DNA of 64,000 nt from Pseudonocardia phyllosphaerae (lineage in GTDB: Bacteria > Actinomycetota > Actinomycetes > Mycobacteriales > Pseudonocardiaceae): contig NZ_JBKGXS010000001.1 of assembly GCF_046546475.1 (NCBI RefSeq), positions 248,001 to 312,000 on the forward strand, read 5' to 3'. The notes below the pieces were generated by a model. That model ran no database searches. It worked only from the letters and a program-made list of their open reading frames with translations, and was not told the DNA's origin. This document shows positions 24,998 to 33,035 of the stretch, in pieces. Position 1 is the stretch's first letter. The number at the start of each line of letters is the position of its first letter. The position numbers and the translations under genes were made by a program.

Positions 24998-25876
24998 GTG
25001 GTCGCCCCCGGTGGCGCGCTGCCCGAGCTGGGCCGGTGCGCCGTGATGGGCATCCTCAACGTCACCCCGGACTCGTTCTCCGACGGCGGCCGCTACGTCG
25101 ACCGCTCGCACGCCGTCGCGCACGGCGTCGCGATGCGCGACTCCGGCGCCGACCTCGTCGACGTCGGCGGGGAGTCGACCCGGCCCGGCGCGGCCCGGGT
25201 CGATGCGGCCACCGAGGCCGGGCGCGTCGTCCCGGTCGTGCGGGAACTGACCGCCGAGGGCGTGCGGGTCAGCGTCGACACCACCCGCTCCGAGGTCGCC
25301 GCCGCCTGCGTCGACGCCGGCGCGGTGCTGGTCAACGACGTCTCCGGCGGTCTCGCGGACCCGCGGATGGCCGCGGTCGTCGCCGAGACCCGGGTGCCGT
25401 GGGTGCTCATGCACTGGCGCGGGCACAGCGACACCATGCAGCGCCTCGCCGGCTACGAGGACGTCATCGGCGAGGTCCGCTCCGAGCTCGTCGCCCGGGT
25501 CGACCACGCGGTGATGGCGGGCGTCGACCCGGAGCGGATCCTGCTGGACCCGGGCCTGGGCTTCGCCAAGACCGCCGCGCACAACTGGGCGCTGCTGCGC
25601 CGGCTCGACGTGTTCCTCGGGCTGGGGTTCCCGGTGCTGGTCGGGGCGTCGCGCAAGCGGTTCCTCGGTGACCTGCTCGCCGCCGCCGACGGCACCCCGC
25701 GCCCGCCTGCCGGCCGCGACGGTGCCACCGCCGCGATCAGTGCGCTCGCGGCGAACGCGGGTGCCTGGGGCGTGCGGGTGCACGACGTCGACTCGACCTT
25801 CGACGCCGTCGCCGTCAGCGCCGCGATCCGGCTCGGCGCGACCCGGGCCCGCTCGACCGGGGAGCGTGACGCGTGA
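24998..25876 (+). CDS. folP: Dihydropteroate synthase
   Basis: A 292-residue TIM-barrel enzyme joining p-aminobenzoate to dihydropterin pyrophosphate, the sulfonamide target. Signature MGILNVTPDSFSDGG, DVGGESTRPGA, VNDVSGG and LDPGLGFAKT are intact and the terminal SxH-type motif reads WGVRVHDV. GTG start 2 nt after the folE stop; stop overlaps the folB GTG (GTGA). Second gene of the folE-P-B-K order shared with mycobacteria. Confidence 0.96.
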   Translation: MVAPGGALPELGRCAVMGILNVTPDSFSDGGRYVDRSHAVAHGVAMRDSGADLVDVGGESTRPGAARVDAATEAGRVVPVVRELTAEGVRVSVDTTRSEVAAACVDAGAVLVNDVSGGLADPRMAAVVAETRVPWVLMHWRGHSDTMQRLAGYEDVIGEVRSELVARVDHAVMAGVDPERILLDPGLGFAKTAAHNWALLRRLDVFLGLGFPVLVGASRKRFLGDLLAAADGTPRPPAGRDGATAAISALAANAGAWGVRVHDVDSTFDAVAVSAAIRLGATRARSTGERDA

Positions 25877-26250
25877 GCGCCCCGGCCGCCGACCGGATCG
25901 AGCTGCGCGGGCTCCGCGTGTTCGGCCGGCACGGCGTGTTCGACCACGAGAAGCGCGACGGGCAGGAGTTCGTCGTCGACCTGACGGTGCACGCGGACCT
26001 GTCCGCGGCCGCCGCGTCCGACGACCTGGCCGACACCCTGCACTACGGCGAGCTGGCCGAGCTGGCCGCGGGGATCGTCGGCGGCCCGTCCCGGGACCTG
26101 ATCGAGTCCGTGGCCGGGGCCGTCGCCGACGCCGTCCTGGCCCACGACACCCGCATCGGCGAGGTCGAGGTGACCCTGCACAAGCCGTCCGCGCCCATCC
26201 CGCTCACCTTCGACGACGTCGCGGTCGTGCTCCGCCGGAGCCGGTCGTGA
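25873..26250 (+). CDS. folB: Dihydroneopterin aldolase
   Basis: A 125-residue aldolase releasing glycolaldehyde from dihydroneopterin. GLRVFGRHGVFDHEKRDGQEFVVDL carries the family's conserved His/Glu region (shown here as neighbouring segments GLRVFGRHGVFDHE and QEFVVDLTV), and the catalytic Lys lies in VTLHKPSAPI. Overlaps folP by GTGA and folK by GTGA, so it is translated as part of a tight chain. Confidence 0.95.
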   Translation: MSAPAADRIELRGLRVFGRHGVFDHEKRDGQEFVVDLTVHADLSAAAASDDLADTLHYGELAELAAGIVGGPSRDLIESVAGAVADAVLAHDTRIGEVEVTLHKPSAPIPLTFDDVAVVLRRSRS

Positions 26251-26771
26251 CCCGCGCCGTGCTGTCGCTGGGCTCCAACCTCGGTGACCGGATCGGGCAC
26301 CTGCGCTCGGTCGTCGCGGATCTCGGGCCTGCCCTGGTCGCCGCGTCCCCGGTGGTCGAGACCGCGCCGTGGGGCGTCACCGACCAGCCCGACTTCCTCA
26401 ACGCCGTCGTGGTCGCCGAGGACCCCGCGCTCGACGCGTGGGGCTGGCTGCGCCGCGGGCAGCGCCTCGAGGACGCCTCCGGGCGGGTCCGGGAGCAGCG
26501 CTGGGGGCCGCGCACGCTCGACGTCGACGTCGTCCAGGTGACCGGCGACGACGGCGGCCCCGTCGTGTCCACCGACCCGGAGCTGCTGCTCCCGCACCCC
26601 GGGACCCCCGAGCGCGGCACCGTGCTGCTGCCGTGGCTGCTCGCCGAGCCGGACGCGGTGCTGGCCGGGCACGGCCCGGTCGCGGACCTGCTCGAGGCCC
26701 TCGGGCCCGGTGGCGTCGCCGGCGTCACCCGGCGTGACGACCTGACCCTTCGGCCGGAGGAGGCCGCATGA
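26247..26771 (+). CDS. folK: 2-amino-4-hydroxy-6-hydroxymethyldihydropteridine diphosphokinase
   Basis: A 174-residue pyrophosphokinase activating hydroxymethyldihydropterin for FolP. Recognisable by LSLGSNLGDRIGHLR, the VVETAPWGVTDQPDFLNAVV region and the RWGPRTLDVDVV motif with its metal-binding Asp pair. GTG start overlaps the folB stop; its stop overlaps the ATG of the DUF3180 gene. Confidence 0.95.
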   Translation: MTRAVLSLGSNLGDRIGHLRSVVADLGPALVAASPVVETAPWGVTDQPDFLNAVVVAEDPALDAWGWLRRGQRLEDASGRVREQRWGPRTLDVDVVQVTGDDGGPVVSTDPELLLPHPGTPERGTVLLPWLLAEPDAVLAGHGPVADLLEALGPGGVAGVTRRDDLTLRPEEAA

Positions 26772-27325
26772 GCGCCCCCGGACCACACGGACCACACGGC
26801 CCCGGATCGCGCGGCCCCGGTGGCGACGGGCCGGAGGGCCCGCAGGACCCGCGCCCGACGGTGAAGCCGACCGGCTACCGCGACCTCGTCGGGATCTTCG
26901 TCGTCGTCGCGCTGCTCGGGAACATCGTCGTCCGGCTGATCCACACCTACGGGACGATGCCCGGCATCCCCACCGCGGCCGGGATCATCGTCGGGCTGCT
27001 GGGCCTGGCCGAGCTGGCGGGCGGGTTCGTGCTGCGCCGCAGGCTCGACGGCTCCGGTCCACGGGTCCCGGCGCTGGTCGCGGCCCGCGCGGTGCTGCTG
27101 GCGAAGGCGTCGTCGGTGGGCGGGGCGGTCATCGGCGGGCTGTGGACGGCCGTGCTCGCCTACACCCTGCCCCGGGCCGGGGAGGTGCTCGCCGCGGCGG
27201 CCGACAGCATCGCGGCCGGGATCGGGCTGGTCTGCGCGCTGCTGCTCGTCGGCGGCGGGCTGTGGCTGGAGTACTGCTGCCGCGCCCCGGACGACCGCGA
27301 CGACGATCCGCCGCCGGTGGCCTGA
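26768..27325 (+). CDS. DUF3180 membrane protein
   Basis: A 185-residue protein with about four membrane segments (IFVVVALLGNIVVRLI, AAGIIVGLLGLAELAGGF, a central one and GLVCALLLVGGGLWLEY) after a Gly/Pro-rich N-terminus. DUF3180 genes follow folK throughout actinomycetes (M. tuberculosis Rv3605c position). Translationally coupled to folK by ATGA. No biochemical function is known; the fixed position suggests a link to folate genes or simply conserved order. Confidence 0.85.
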   Translation: MSAPGPHGPHGPGSRGPGGDGPEGPQDPRPTVKPTGYRDLVGIFVVVALLGNIVVRLIHTYGTMPGIPTAAGIIVGLLGLAELAGGFVLRRRLDGSGPRVPALVAARAVLLAKASSVGGAVIGGLWTAVLAYTLPRAGEVLAAAADSIAAGIGLVCALLLVGGGLWLEYCCRAPDDRDDDPPPVA

Positions 27326-27392
27326 GCACGTCCGGTGACCGACCCCGCCCGCCCGATGCGGGCCGGGGACGGGCGCTCTAGGCTCGACGGCC

Positions 27393-29336
27393 ATGTCGAT
27401 GCCCACGCTCGGCCGCCCCTACGTGCCGGGACCGGCTCCGGCGTCGGCGCCCTCGGCCAAACGGCGCGGCGTGCTGCTGCCGGTCGTCGGCCTGGTGCTG
27501 CTGGCACTGCTCGCGGTGATCACGATCGGTGTGGTGCAGCGGGCCGTCGGTACCGCCGGGGTCGTGACGGGCACGCTCGGCGCGCTGCTCCCGGTTGTGC
27601 CGGTGGTGGCCGCGTTCCTGTGGGTGGACCAGTGGGAGCCCGAGCCGCCTGCGCTGCTGATGGGCGCGTTCCTGTGGGGTGCCGGGTTCGCGGCGCTGGT
27701 CGCGTTGTGGCTCAACACCAGCGCGTCCGGGGTGCTGGACGCCGCGGCAGGCGCGGGTGCGGGTGAGCTGTTCGCCCCGGTCGTCGTCGCGCCGTTCGTG
27801 GAGGAGTTCGCGAAGGGCCTGTTCGTCGTCGGGCTGCTGGTGTTCCGCCGCCGCGAGTTCGACGGGGTGATCGACGGCATCGTCTACGCCGGCATCACCG
27901 CGGCCGGGTTCGCCTTCACCGAGAACATCCTCTACCTGGGCCGGGCGGTCTCCGACCCGCAGACCTCCGGGGTGCTCGCGACGTTGTTCGTGCGCGGGGT
28001 CGCCTCGCCGTTCGCGCACCCGCTGTTCACCTGCATGATCGGCCTCGCGGCGGGGCTCGGCGTGGGGTCGCGCGGCGTCGCACGACGGGTGCTGCTGCTG
28101 GTCGGCGGCTACCTCGCCGCCGTCGTGCTGCACGGGCTGTGGAACGGCGCCTCGGTGCTGGCCGCGGAGCCCGGCTCGTTCTTCCAGGTGTACTTCTTCG
28201 TGATGCTTCCGGTGTTCGTCGGGCTGGTGATGCTGGTGGTGTTCGCCCGGCGGCGCGAGGCGCGGATCGTCGCGGCGCAGCTGCCCGGATTCGCCTCGGC
28301 CGGCTGGATCGCGCCGAGCGAGGTGGCGCTGCTGGCCCGGCTGTCGCGGCGCAAGGGCTGGCGGACGCTGGTCCGCCGCCGTTCCGGACGCACCGCAGCC
28401 CGGGCCGTCGCCGACTACCAGGCTGCGGTCACCGAGATGGCGTTCATGCGGAACCGGATCGCCCGCGGGGCGGTACGCGACAGCGCCCGTGCCGCGCACG
28501 ACGAGAAGCTCCGCGCCCTGCTCGACGCCCGTGCCCGCGCCATCGGCCGTCCGGACTCGGCGGCGTCGCTGACGGCGGCGTGGCGTGTCCAGCCGCCGCC
28601 GGGCTGGCAGCCCCCGCCGCCGCCCGCCGCGGACGGCAGCTTCTCGGGCACGTTCCGGCGTCCGGCCGACCTGGGTGGTCCGGCCGCGGGCGACTCCCCG
28701 GGTGCGGTCTCCGGGGCGATGCCGCCCGGGCCCGCGATGCCGGGCTCCGCGACCCCCGGCGGGCGCCGGTCGGGCGAGGTCCGGATGGACGGTGGCCCGA
28801 TGCCCGGCGGCGCGTGGGACACGGCGAAGCCCGCCGGCCCGGTCCCCGGTGGCGGGCCGGCGCCGGCCCACCCGCGTCCCGGTGCGACGGGAGCGTCCGG
28901 GCCCGGCCCGGTGGGCGGCCGCGGCCAGGCGGGCGGGACGTCCGGCCCCGCCGGTCGTGCGCCGTGGCCGGGGGCCGCGGAGGGGCGGCCCGGCGTTCCG
29001 CCGCAGCAGCCCGGTCCCGGTGCTGCGCAGCAGCCGGGCGCCGGCGGTCAGCAGCAGCCCGGACCCGGTGTCCCGCCGCAGGCCGGCAGCGGTGTGCCGC
29101 CGCAGCCGACGCCCGGCCGCGGCACCCCGGCGACCCCGCCCCCGGGAACACCGCCCCCGGGGACGCCGGTCCCCGGAACACCGATGCCCGGGACCGGTAT
29201 CCCGCAGCAGGGCCGCCGTACCCCTGCGCCCGTGGACCCGGAGACGACCCAGCAGGTCCGCCGCCCGCAGGACCCAGCCGCGCAGGACCCGGACGACGAG
29301 CCCCCGGGCCGCCACCGCCGCCCGCCCCGGACCTGA
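27393..29336 (+). CDS. PrsW-family intramembrane metalloprotease with long disordered tail
   Basis: A 647-residue protein. The first about 300 residues hold about eight membrane segments with PrsW motifs EEFAK (residues 137-141), FTENILYL and the His-containing HPLFTCMIG, which together form the predicted membrane-embedded metal site. PrsW proteins cleave anti-sigma factors or other membrane proteins. Residues from about 400 onward are cytoplasmic, Pro/Gly/Ala-rich and disordered, with PGTP repeats. TAGGCT (27379-27384) stands 8 nt before the ATG, implying a nearly leaderless mRNA. The stop codon lies in an 11-bp repeat array. No anti-sigma gene is adjacent. Confidence 0.85.
   Translation: MSMPTLGRPYVPGPAPASAPSAKRRGVLLPVVGLVLLALLAVITIGVVQRAVGTAGVVTGTLGALLPVVPVVAAFLWVDQWEPEPPALLMGAFLWGAGFAALVALWLNTSASGVLDAAAGAGAGELFAPVVVAPFVEEFAKGLFVVGLLVFRRREFDGVIDGIVYAGITAAGFAFTENILYLGRAVSDPQTSGVLATLFVRGVASPFAHPLFTCMIGLAAGLGVGSRGVARRVLLLVGGYLAAVVLHGLWNGASVLAAEPGSFFQVYFFVMLPVFVGLVMLVVFARRREARIVAAQLPGFASAGWIAPSEVALLARLSRRKGWRTLVRRRSGRTAARAVADYQAAVTEMAFMRNRIARGAVRDSARAAHDEKLRALLDARARAIGRPDSAASLTAAWRVQPPPGWQPPPPPAADGSFSGTFRRPADLGGPAAGDSPGAVSGAMPPGPAMPGSATPGGRRSGEVRMDGGPMPGGAWDTAKPAGPVPGGGPAPAHPRPGATGASGPGPVGGRGQAGGTSGPAGRAPWPGAAEGRPGVPPQQPGPGAAQQPGAGGQQQPGPGVPPQAGSGVPPQPTPGRGTPATPPPGTPPPGTPVPGTPMPGTGIPQQGRRTPAPVDPETTQQVRRPQDPAAQDPDDEPPGRHRRPPRT
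29136..29195 (+). repeat. 15-bp tandem repeat encoding PxPGT in the PrsW tail
   Basis: Four consecutive 15-nt units (29136-29195) encode Pro-X-Pro-Gly-Thr with X = Pro, Pro, Val, Met; the DNA units share CCCGGnAC cores. Confidence 0.8.
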
Positions 29337-29376
29337 CCGCGACGACCTACCGCGACCTGACCGCGACCTGACCGCG
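29331..29376 (+). repeat. 11-bp repeats across the PrsW stop codon
   Basis: ACCTGACCGCG at 29331-29341 (contains the TGA stop 29334-29336), a 10-nt variant at 29345-29354, and two more exact copies at 29355-29365 and 29366-29376. Confidence 0.85.
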
Positions 29377-29445
29377 CAGCCCGCCACGTCGAGGACGGGG
29401 CGGTGAAGACGGTCACCGGTGTGCCGGGGCCCGGTCTTCGCCCCC

Positions 29446-29451
29446 TATCCT
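29446..29451 (+). promoter_or_regulatory. -10 element of the DUF2520-panC-coaX operon
   Basis: TATCCT about 96 nt before the GTG at 29548; same hexamer as upstream of ftsH. Confidence 0.4.
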
Positions 29452-29547
29452 CGCCGTCGGCACCCGGCCACCGACGGCCGTGTGCGCCCGTCGAATGACC
29501 CGACCGGTACCCCTGACGGACCGGAGCGGGAGGAAACGGACCGACCT

Positions 29548-30474
29548 GTGAACGATTCCGGCCGCCCCGCGCGGCTCGCCGTCGGCGTCGTCTCGGCCGG
29601 ACGCGTCGGTGCGGTGCTCGGCGCCGCGCTCGCCCGCGCCGGCCACCACGTCGTCGCCGCGTCCGGGGTCTCCCGGGCCTCCGTGCGCCGCGCCGCGGAG
29701 CTGCTGCCCGGCGTCCCGCTGCTCCCTCCCGACGAGGTGTGCCGCCGCGCGGACCTCGTCGTCCTCTCCGTCCCCGACGACGTCCTGCCCGGCCTGGTCC
29801 GCGGCCTCGCCGCCGCGGGCGCCTTCCGGCCCGGCCAGATGGTCGCCCACACCGCGGGCGCGCTCGGCGTCGCGGTGCTCGACCCCGCCGCCGAGCAGGG
29901 GGTCCTGCCGCTCGCGCTGCACCCGGCGATGACCTTCACCGGCCGCTCCGAGGACGTCGAGCGGCTCGCGTCCTGCTGCATCGCGGTCACCGCGCCGGGC
30001 ACGCCCGACGAGGAGGACCCGACGGCGGACCCGCGCGACGCGGTCGGCTGGAGCGTCGCCGAGGCGCTCGTCCTGGAGACCGGAGCGGAGCCGGTGCGCG
30101 TCCGCGAGGAGGTCCGCCCGCTCTACCACGCGGCGCTGGCACACGGCGCCAACCACCTGATGACGCTGGTCGGCGACTGTCTCCAGCTGCTGGAGTCGGC
30201 AGGCATCGCCCACGCCGACCGGCTCGCCGCCCCGCTGCTGTCCGCGGCGCTGGACAACGCGCTGCGCCACGGCGACCGTGCCCTGACCGGTCCGGTCGCC
30301 CGCGGCGACGCCGGCACCGTCGGCACCCACCTGCGCCGCATCACCGAGGCCGACCCCGGCGTGGCCGCGGCCTACCGGGCGCTCGCGTCCCGCACCGCAC
30401 GCCGTGCCGCCGACGCCGGCCTGCTCGACGACGACGCCCGCCGCGACATCGACACGACCTTGGAGGACGAGTGA
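29548..30474 (+). CDS. Rossmann-like/DUF2520 protein
   Basis: A 308-residue NAD(P)-binding-type protein: an N-terminal Rossmann segment (LAVGVVSAGRVGAVLGAALARAGH) and a C-terminal helical DUF2520 domain beginning near LYHAALAHGANHLMTLV. It resembles ketopantoate/hydroxyisobutyrate dehydrogenases in layout and always sits before panC in actinomycetes (Rv3603c position), so a role in pantothenate supply such as ketopantoate reduction has been proposed; that is inference from context. GTG 29548; the nearest AGGAGG-like site is 14 nt away, longer than usual. Stop overlaps panC GTG. Confidence 0.85.
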   Translation: MNDSGRPARLAVGVVSAGRVGAVLGAALARAGHHVVAASGVSRASVRRAAELLPGVPLLPPDEVCRRADLVVLSVPDDVLPGLVRGLAAAGAFRPGQMVAHTAGALGVAVLDPAAEQGVLPLALHPAMTFTGRSEDVERLASCCIAVTAPGTPDEEDPTADPRDAVGWSVAEALVLETGAEPVRVREEVRPLYHAALAHGANHLMTLVGDCLQLLESAGIAHADRLAAPLLSAALDNALRHGDRALTGPVARGDAGTVGTHLRRITEADPGVAAAYRALASRTARRAADAGLLDDDARRDIDTTLEDE

Positions 30475-31349
30475 ACCCCGGCTCGACCCGCAACGGCTAC
30501 CGGCCCGGTGCCCTCACCGTGCACGCCGACCCGGCGACGCTGACCCCGGTCACCCGCGCACTGCGCGGCGCCGGCCGCAAGATCGTGCTGATCCCGACGA
30601 TGGGCGCCCTGCACGAGGGCCACCGCGAGCTGATCCGGCACGCGAAGCGGCTGCCCGGCACCGTCGTCCCCGTCGTGTCGATCTTCGTGAACCCGCTGCA
30701 GTTCGGTGCGGGCGAGGATCTCGAGCGCTACCCGCGGCGGCTGGAGGCCGACCTGCAGGTGTGCCGTGAGGAGGGCGTCGAGCTGGTCTTCACCCCGCAG
30801 GTCGAGCACATGTACCCGGCCGGCTCGGAGACCCGCGTCGCCGCCGGCGCGCTCGGCGACGACCTGGAGGGCGCGGTCCGCAAGGGCCACTTCGACGGCG
30901 TGCTGACCGTCGTCGCGAAGCTGTTCCACATCGTCGGCCCGGACGTCGCGATGTTCGGCCAGAAGGACTACCAGCAGCTGGTCCTGGTCAAGCGCATGGT
31001 GCGCGACCTGAACTTCGGGCTCGACGTCGTCGGCGTCCCGACCGTGCGCGAGGACGGTGGCCTGGCGCTGTCCTCGCGCAACGCCTACCTCGACGACGCC
31101 CAGCGCGAGAAGGCCCTCGCGATCGCCCGCGCCCTGCTGGCCGGCGCCGCGGTGTCCGCCCGCGGCGAGGAGGCCGTGCTCGCCGCGGCCCGCGCCGAGC
31201 TGGACGCCGAGCCGGGCGTCGACGTCGACTACCTGGAGCTGCGCGACGCCGAGCTGGGCCCGGCCCCGGACTCCGGCGACGCCCGGCTGCTCGTCGCGGC
31301 GCGGGTCGGCTCCACCCGGCTGATCGACAACATCGCGGTCGCGCTGTAG
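30471..31349 (+). CDS. panC: Pantothenate synthetase
   Basis: A 292-residue ligase joining pantoate and beta-alanine with ATP. HIGH-like motif in PTMGALHEGHREL, VSIFVNPLQFG, the FGQKDYQQL loop and the KMSKS-equivalent ALSSRNAYL are all present. GTG overlaps the preceding stop (GTGA), with GGAGGA in front. The next gene is coaX 3 nt downstream; panD, which follows panC in M. tuberculosis and makes the beta-alanine substrate, is absent. Confidence 0.96.
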   Translation: MNPGSTRNGYRPGALTVHADPATLTPVTRALRGAGRKIVLIPTMGALHEGHRELIRHAKRLPGTVVPVVSIFVNPLQFGAGEDLERYPRRLEADLQVCREEGVELVFTPQVEHMYPAGSETRVAAGALGDDLEGAVRKGHFDGVLTVVAKLFHIVGPDVAMFGQKDYQQLVLVKRMVRDLNFGLDVVGVPTVREDGGLALSSRNAYLDDAQREKALAIARALLAGAAVSARGEEAVLAAARAELDAEPGVDVDYLELRDAELGPAPDSGDARLLVAARVGSTRLIDNIAVAL

Positions 31350-31352
31350 CCG

Positions 31353-32159
31353 ATGCTGCTCTGCATCGACGTGGGCAACACCCACGTCTCGCTCGGGCTG
31401 TACCCGGAGCCCGACCCGGGAACCGACCCGTCGTCGCTGGACCCGGTGCCGCAGCGCCGCTGGCGGCTGCGCACCGACACCAGCGCCACCGCCGACGAGC
31501 TGGACCTGACCGTGTCCGGGATGCTCGGCGCGCACTTCCCCGAGGTCACCGCGGTCGCCGCGCTGTCGACCGTGCCCGGGCCGTCGCGGGAGCTGCGCAC
31601 GCTGCTGGCCCGTTGGTCGGACCGGATGCGCACGCTCGTCGTCGGGCCGGGGGTGCGGACCGGGGTGCCGCTGCTGGTGGACCAGCCGCGCGAGGTCGGC
31701 GCCGACCGCGTCGTCAACTCCCTGGCCGCCCACCACCTGTTCGGCACGGCCGCGATCTGCGTGGACCTCGGGACCTGCACCAACGTCGACGTCGTCACCG
31801 CGAAGGGCGAGTTCCTCGGCGGGGCGCTGGCGCCGGGGATCGACGTCGCGATGCAGGCGCTGGCCGAGCGGGCGTCGTCGCTGCGGCCGGTGGACCTGCT
31901 CGAACCCCGCTCGGTGATCGGCCGGACGACCGTCGAGGCCGTCCAGGCCGGCGTGCTCTACGGCGCCGCGGGCCAGGTCGACGGCCTGGTCCGCCGGATC
32001 CTCGCCGAGCTCGGGCCCGACGCCGGGCCGGTCGCCGTCGTCGTCACCGGCGGGCTCGCCGAGCTCGTGCACGGCCGCGCCGACACCGTCACCGACCACG
32101 TGCCGGACCTGACCCTGCACGGCCTGCGGCTGACCCATCTGCGCCACCACCGGCGGTGA
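31353..32159 (+). CDS. coaX: Type III pantothenate kinase
   Basis: A 268-residue ASKHA-fold kinase phosphorylating pantothenate, the first step of CoA synthesis. Phosphate-1 motif CIDVGNTHVSLGLY, the DVDLGTCTNVD-like phosphate-2 segment (CVDLGTCTNVDVV), GADRVVNSLAA and the ISPG-equivalent GGALAPGIDVAMQAL are visible. It uses monovalent cation and is not CoA-inhibited (family knowledge). Follows panC after 3 nt. Its TGA forms half of the palindrome TGAGCGCTCA shared with the convergent methyltransferase stop. Confidence 0.94.
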   Translation: MLLCIDVGNTHVSLGLYPEPDPGTDPSSLDPVPQRRWRLRTDTSATADELDLTVSGMLGAHFPEVTAVAALSTVPGPSRELRTLLARWSDRMRTLVVGPGVRTGVPLLVDQPREVGADRVVNSLAAHHLFGTAAICVDLGTCTNVDVVTAKGEFLGGALAPGIDVAMQALAERASSLRPVDLLEPRSVIGRTTVEAVQAGVLYGAAGQVDGLVRRILAELGPDAGPVAVVVTGGLAELVHGRADTVTDHVPDLTLHGLRLTHLRHHRR

Positions 32160-32163
32160 GCGC

Positions 32164-32937
32164 TCAGGCCCGCACGGCCCGCCACACGATGGTGCGCATC
32201 GGCAGGTCGAAGGTCCCCGAGGCCGTCTGTGGGCAGCTGTCCAGGAACTCCCGGACCCGGTCGAGCACGGCCTCGCGGTCGGCGGGGGCGCTGGTCAGCG
32301 CCCAGGAATGGGTGCGCTGGTCGTCGAGGAACGCGTCGGTCGTCGTCGGGCGGGACCAGGTGACCCGCTCGGTGGCCGCTCCGATGAACCATGGCTCGTC
32401 GGGCAGGTCCGGGTCCTCGCCACCACCCGCAGGGTTGTCCGCCGGGGCCTGCAGCCCGGTGCGGATCTCGTCGACCCGGGCGACCCAGCCGACGTCGCCG
32501 TCGCGCCCGTTCCACAGGCAGGCGAGCACCCCGCCGGGACGCAGCACCCGCGCGATCTCCGGCGTCGCCCGGTCCAGGTCGAACCAGTGCAGCGCCTGCC
32601 CGACGACGACCGCGTCCACGCTCGCGTCGGCCAGCGGGATCGCCTCGGCGGGCGCCTGCCGGGCGTCGGCGCCCGGGATCCGCTCGCGCAGCACGGCCAG
32701 CATGTCCGGGTCCGGCTCGACGGCGACGACGTCGAGCCCCCGCGCCACCAGTGACGCCGTCAGCTTCCCGGTACCCGCGCCCAGGTCGAGGACCCGCGAG
32801 CCGGTGAGCCCGGCGAGCGCGAGGTCGACCGCGGCGTCCGGATAGCCGGGCCGGTGGGCGTCGTAGGCCCGTGCCGCCGGGCCGAACGACCGGGCCCGCC
32901 CGGTGTCGACGGGGCGTCGGCCGGATTCGGAGGTCAC
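32164..32937 (-). CDS. Class I SAM-dependent methyltransferase
   Basis: A 257-residue methyltransferase with motif I VLDLGAGTGKLTASL, motif II VVAVEPDPDML, motif III-like QAPAEAIPLADASVDAVV and post-motif GQALHWFDLDRA. The acceptor is unknown; the architecture resembles the UbiE/TAM-type group. TAGTCT (minus strand, 32950-32945) is 7 nt before the GTG at 32937, so transcription is probably leaderless from the shared lysS intergenic region. An upstream GTG at 33000 would overlap the divergent promoter and is less likely. Confidence 0.85.
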   Translation of the reverse strand: MTSESGRRPVDTGRARSFGPAARAYDAHRPGYPDAAVDLALAGLTGSRVLDLGAGTGKLTASLVARGLDVVAVEPDPDMLAVLRERIPGADARQAPAEAIPLADASVDAVVVGQALHWFDLDRATPEIARVLRPGGVLACLWNGRDGDVGWVARVDEIRTGLQAPADNPAGGGEDPDLPDEPWFIGAATERVTWSRPTTTDAFLDDQRTHSWALTSAPADREAVLDRVREFLDSCPQTASGTFDLPMRTIVWRAVRA

Positions 32938-33035
32938 GTGACCGAGACTAGGAGCAGCGGCGACCGGGAATCCACGGGTGACGACAAGGGGGTGCGGCAC
33001 GAGCCCCCCGACGTGCGTCGATAGCCTGACCAGCC

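Noticed and set aside
32938..33000. GTG 33000 as the methyltransferase start
   Set aside because: It would run through the leaderless -10 element and the lysS promoter region.
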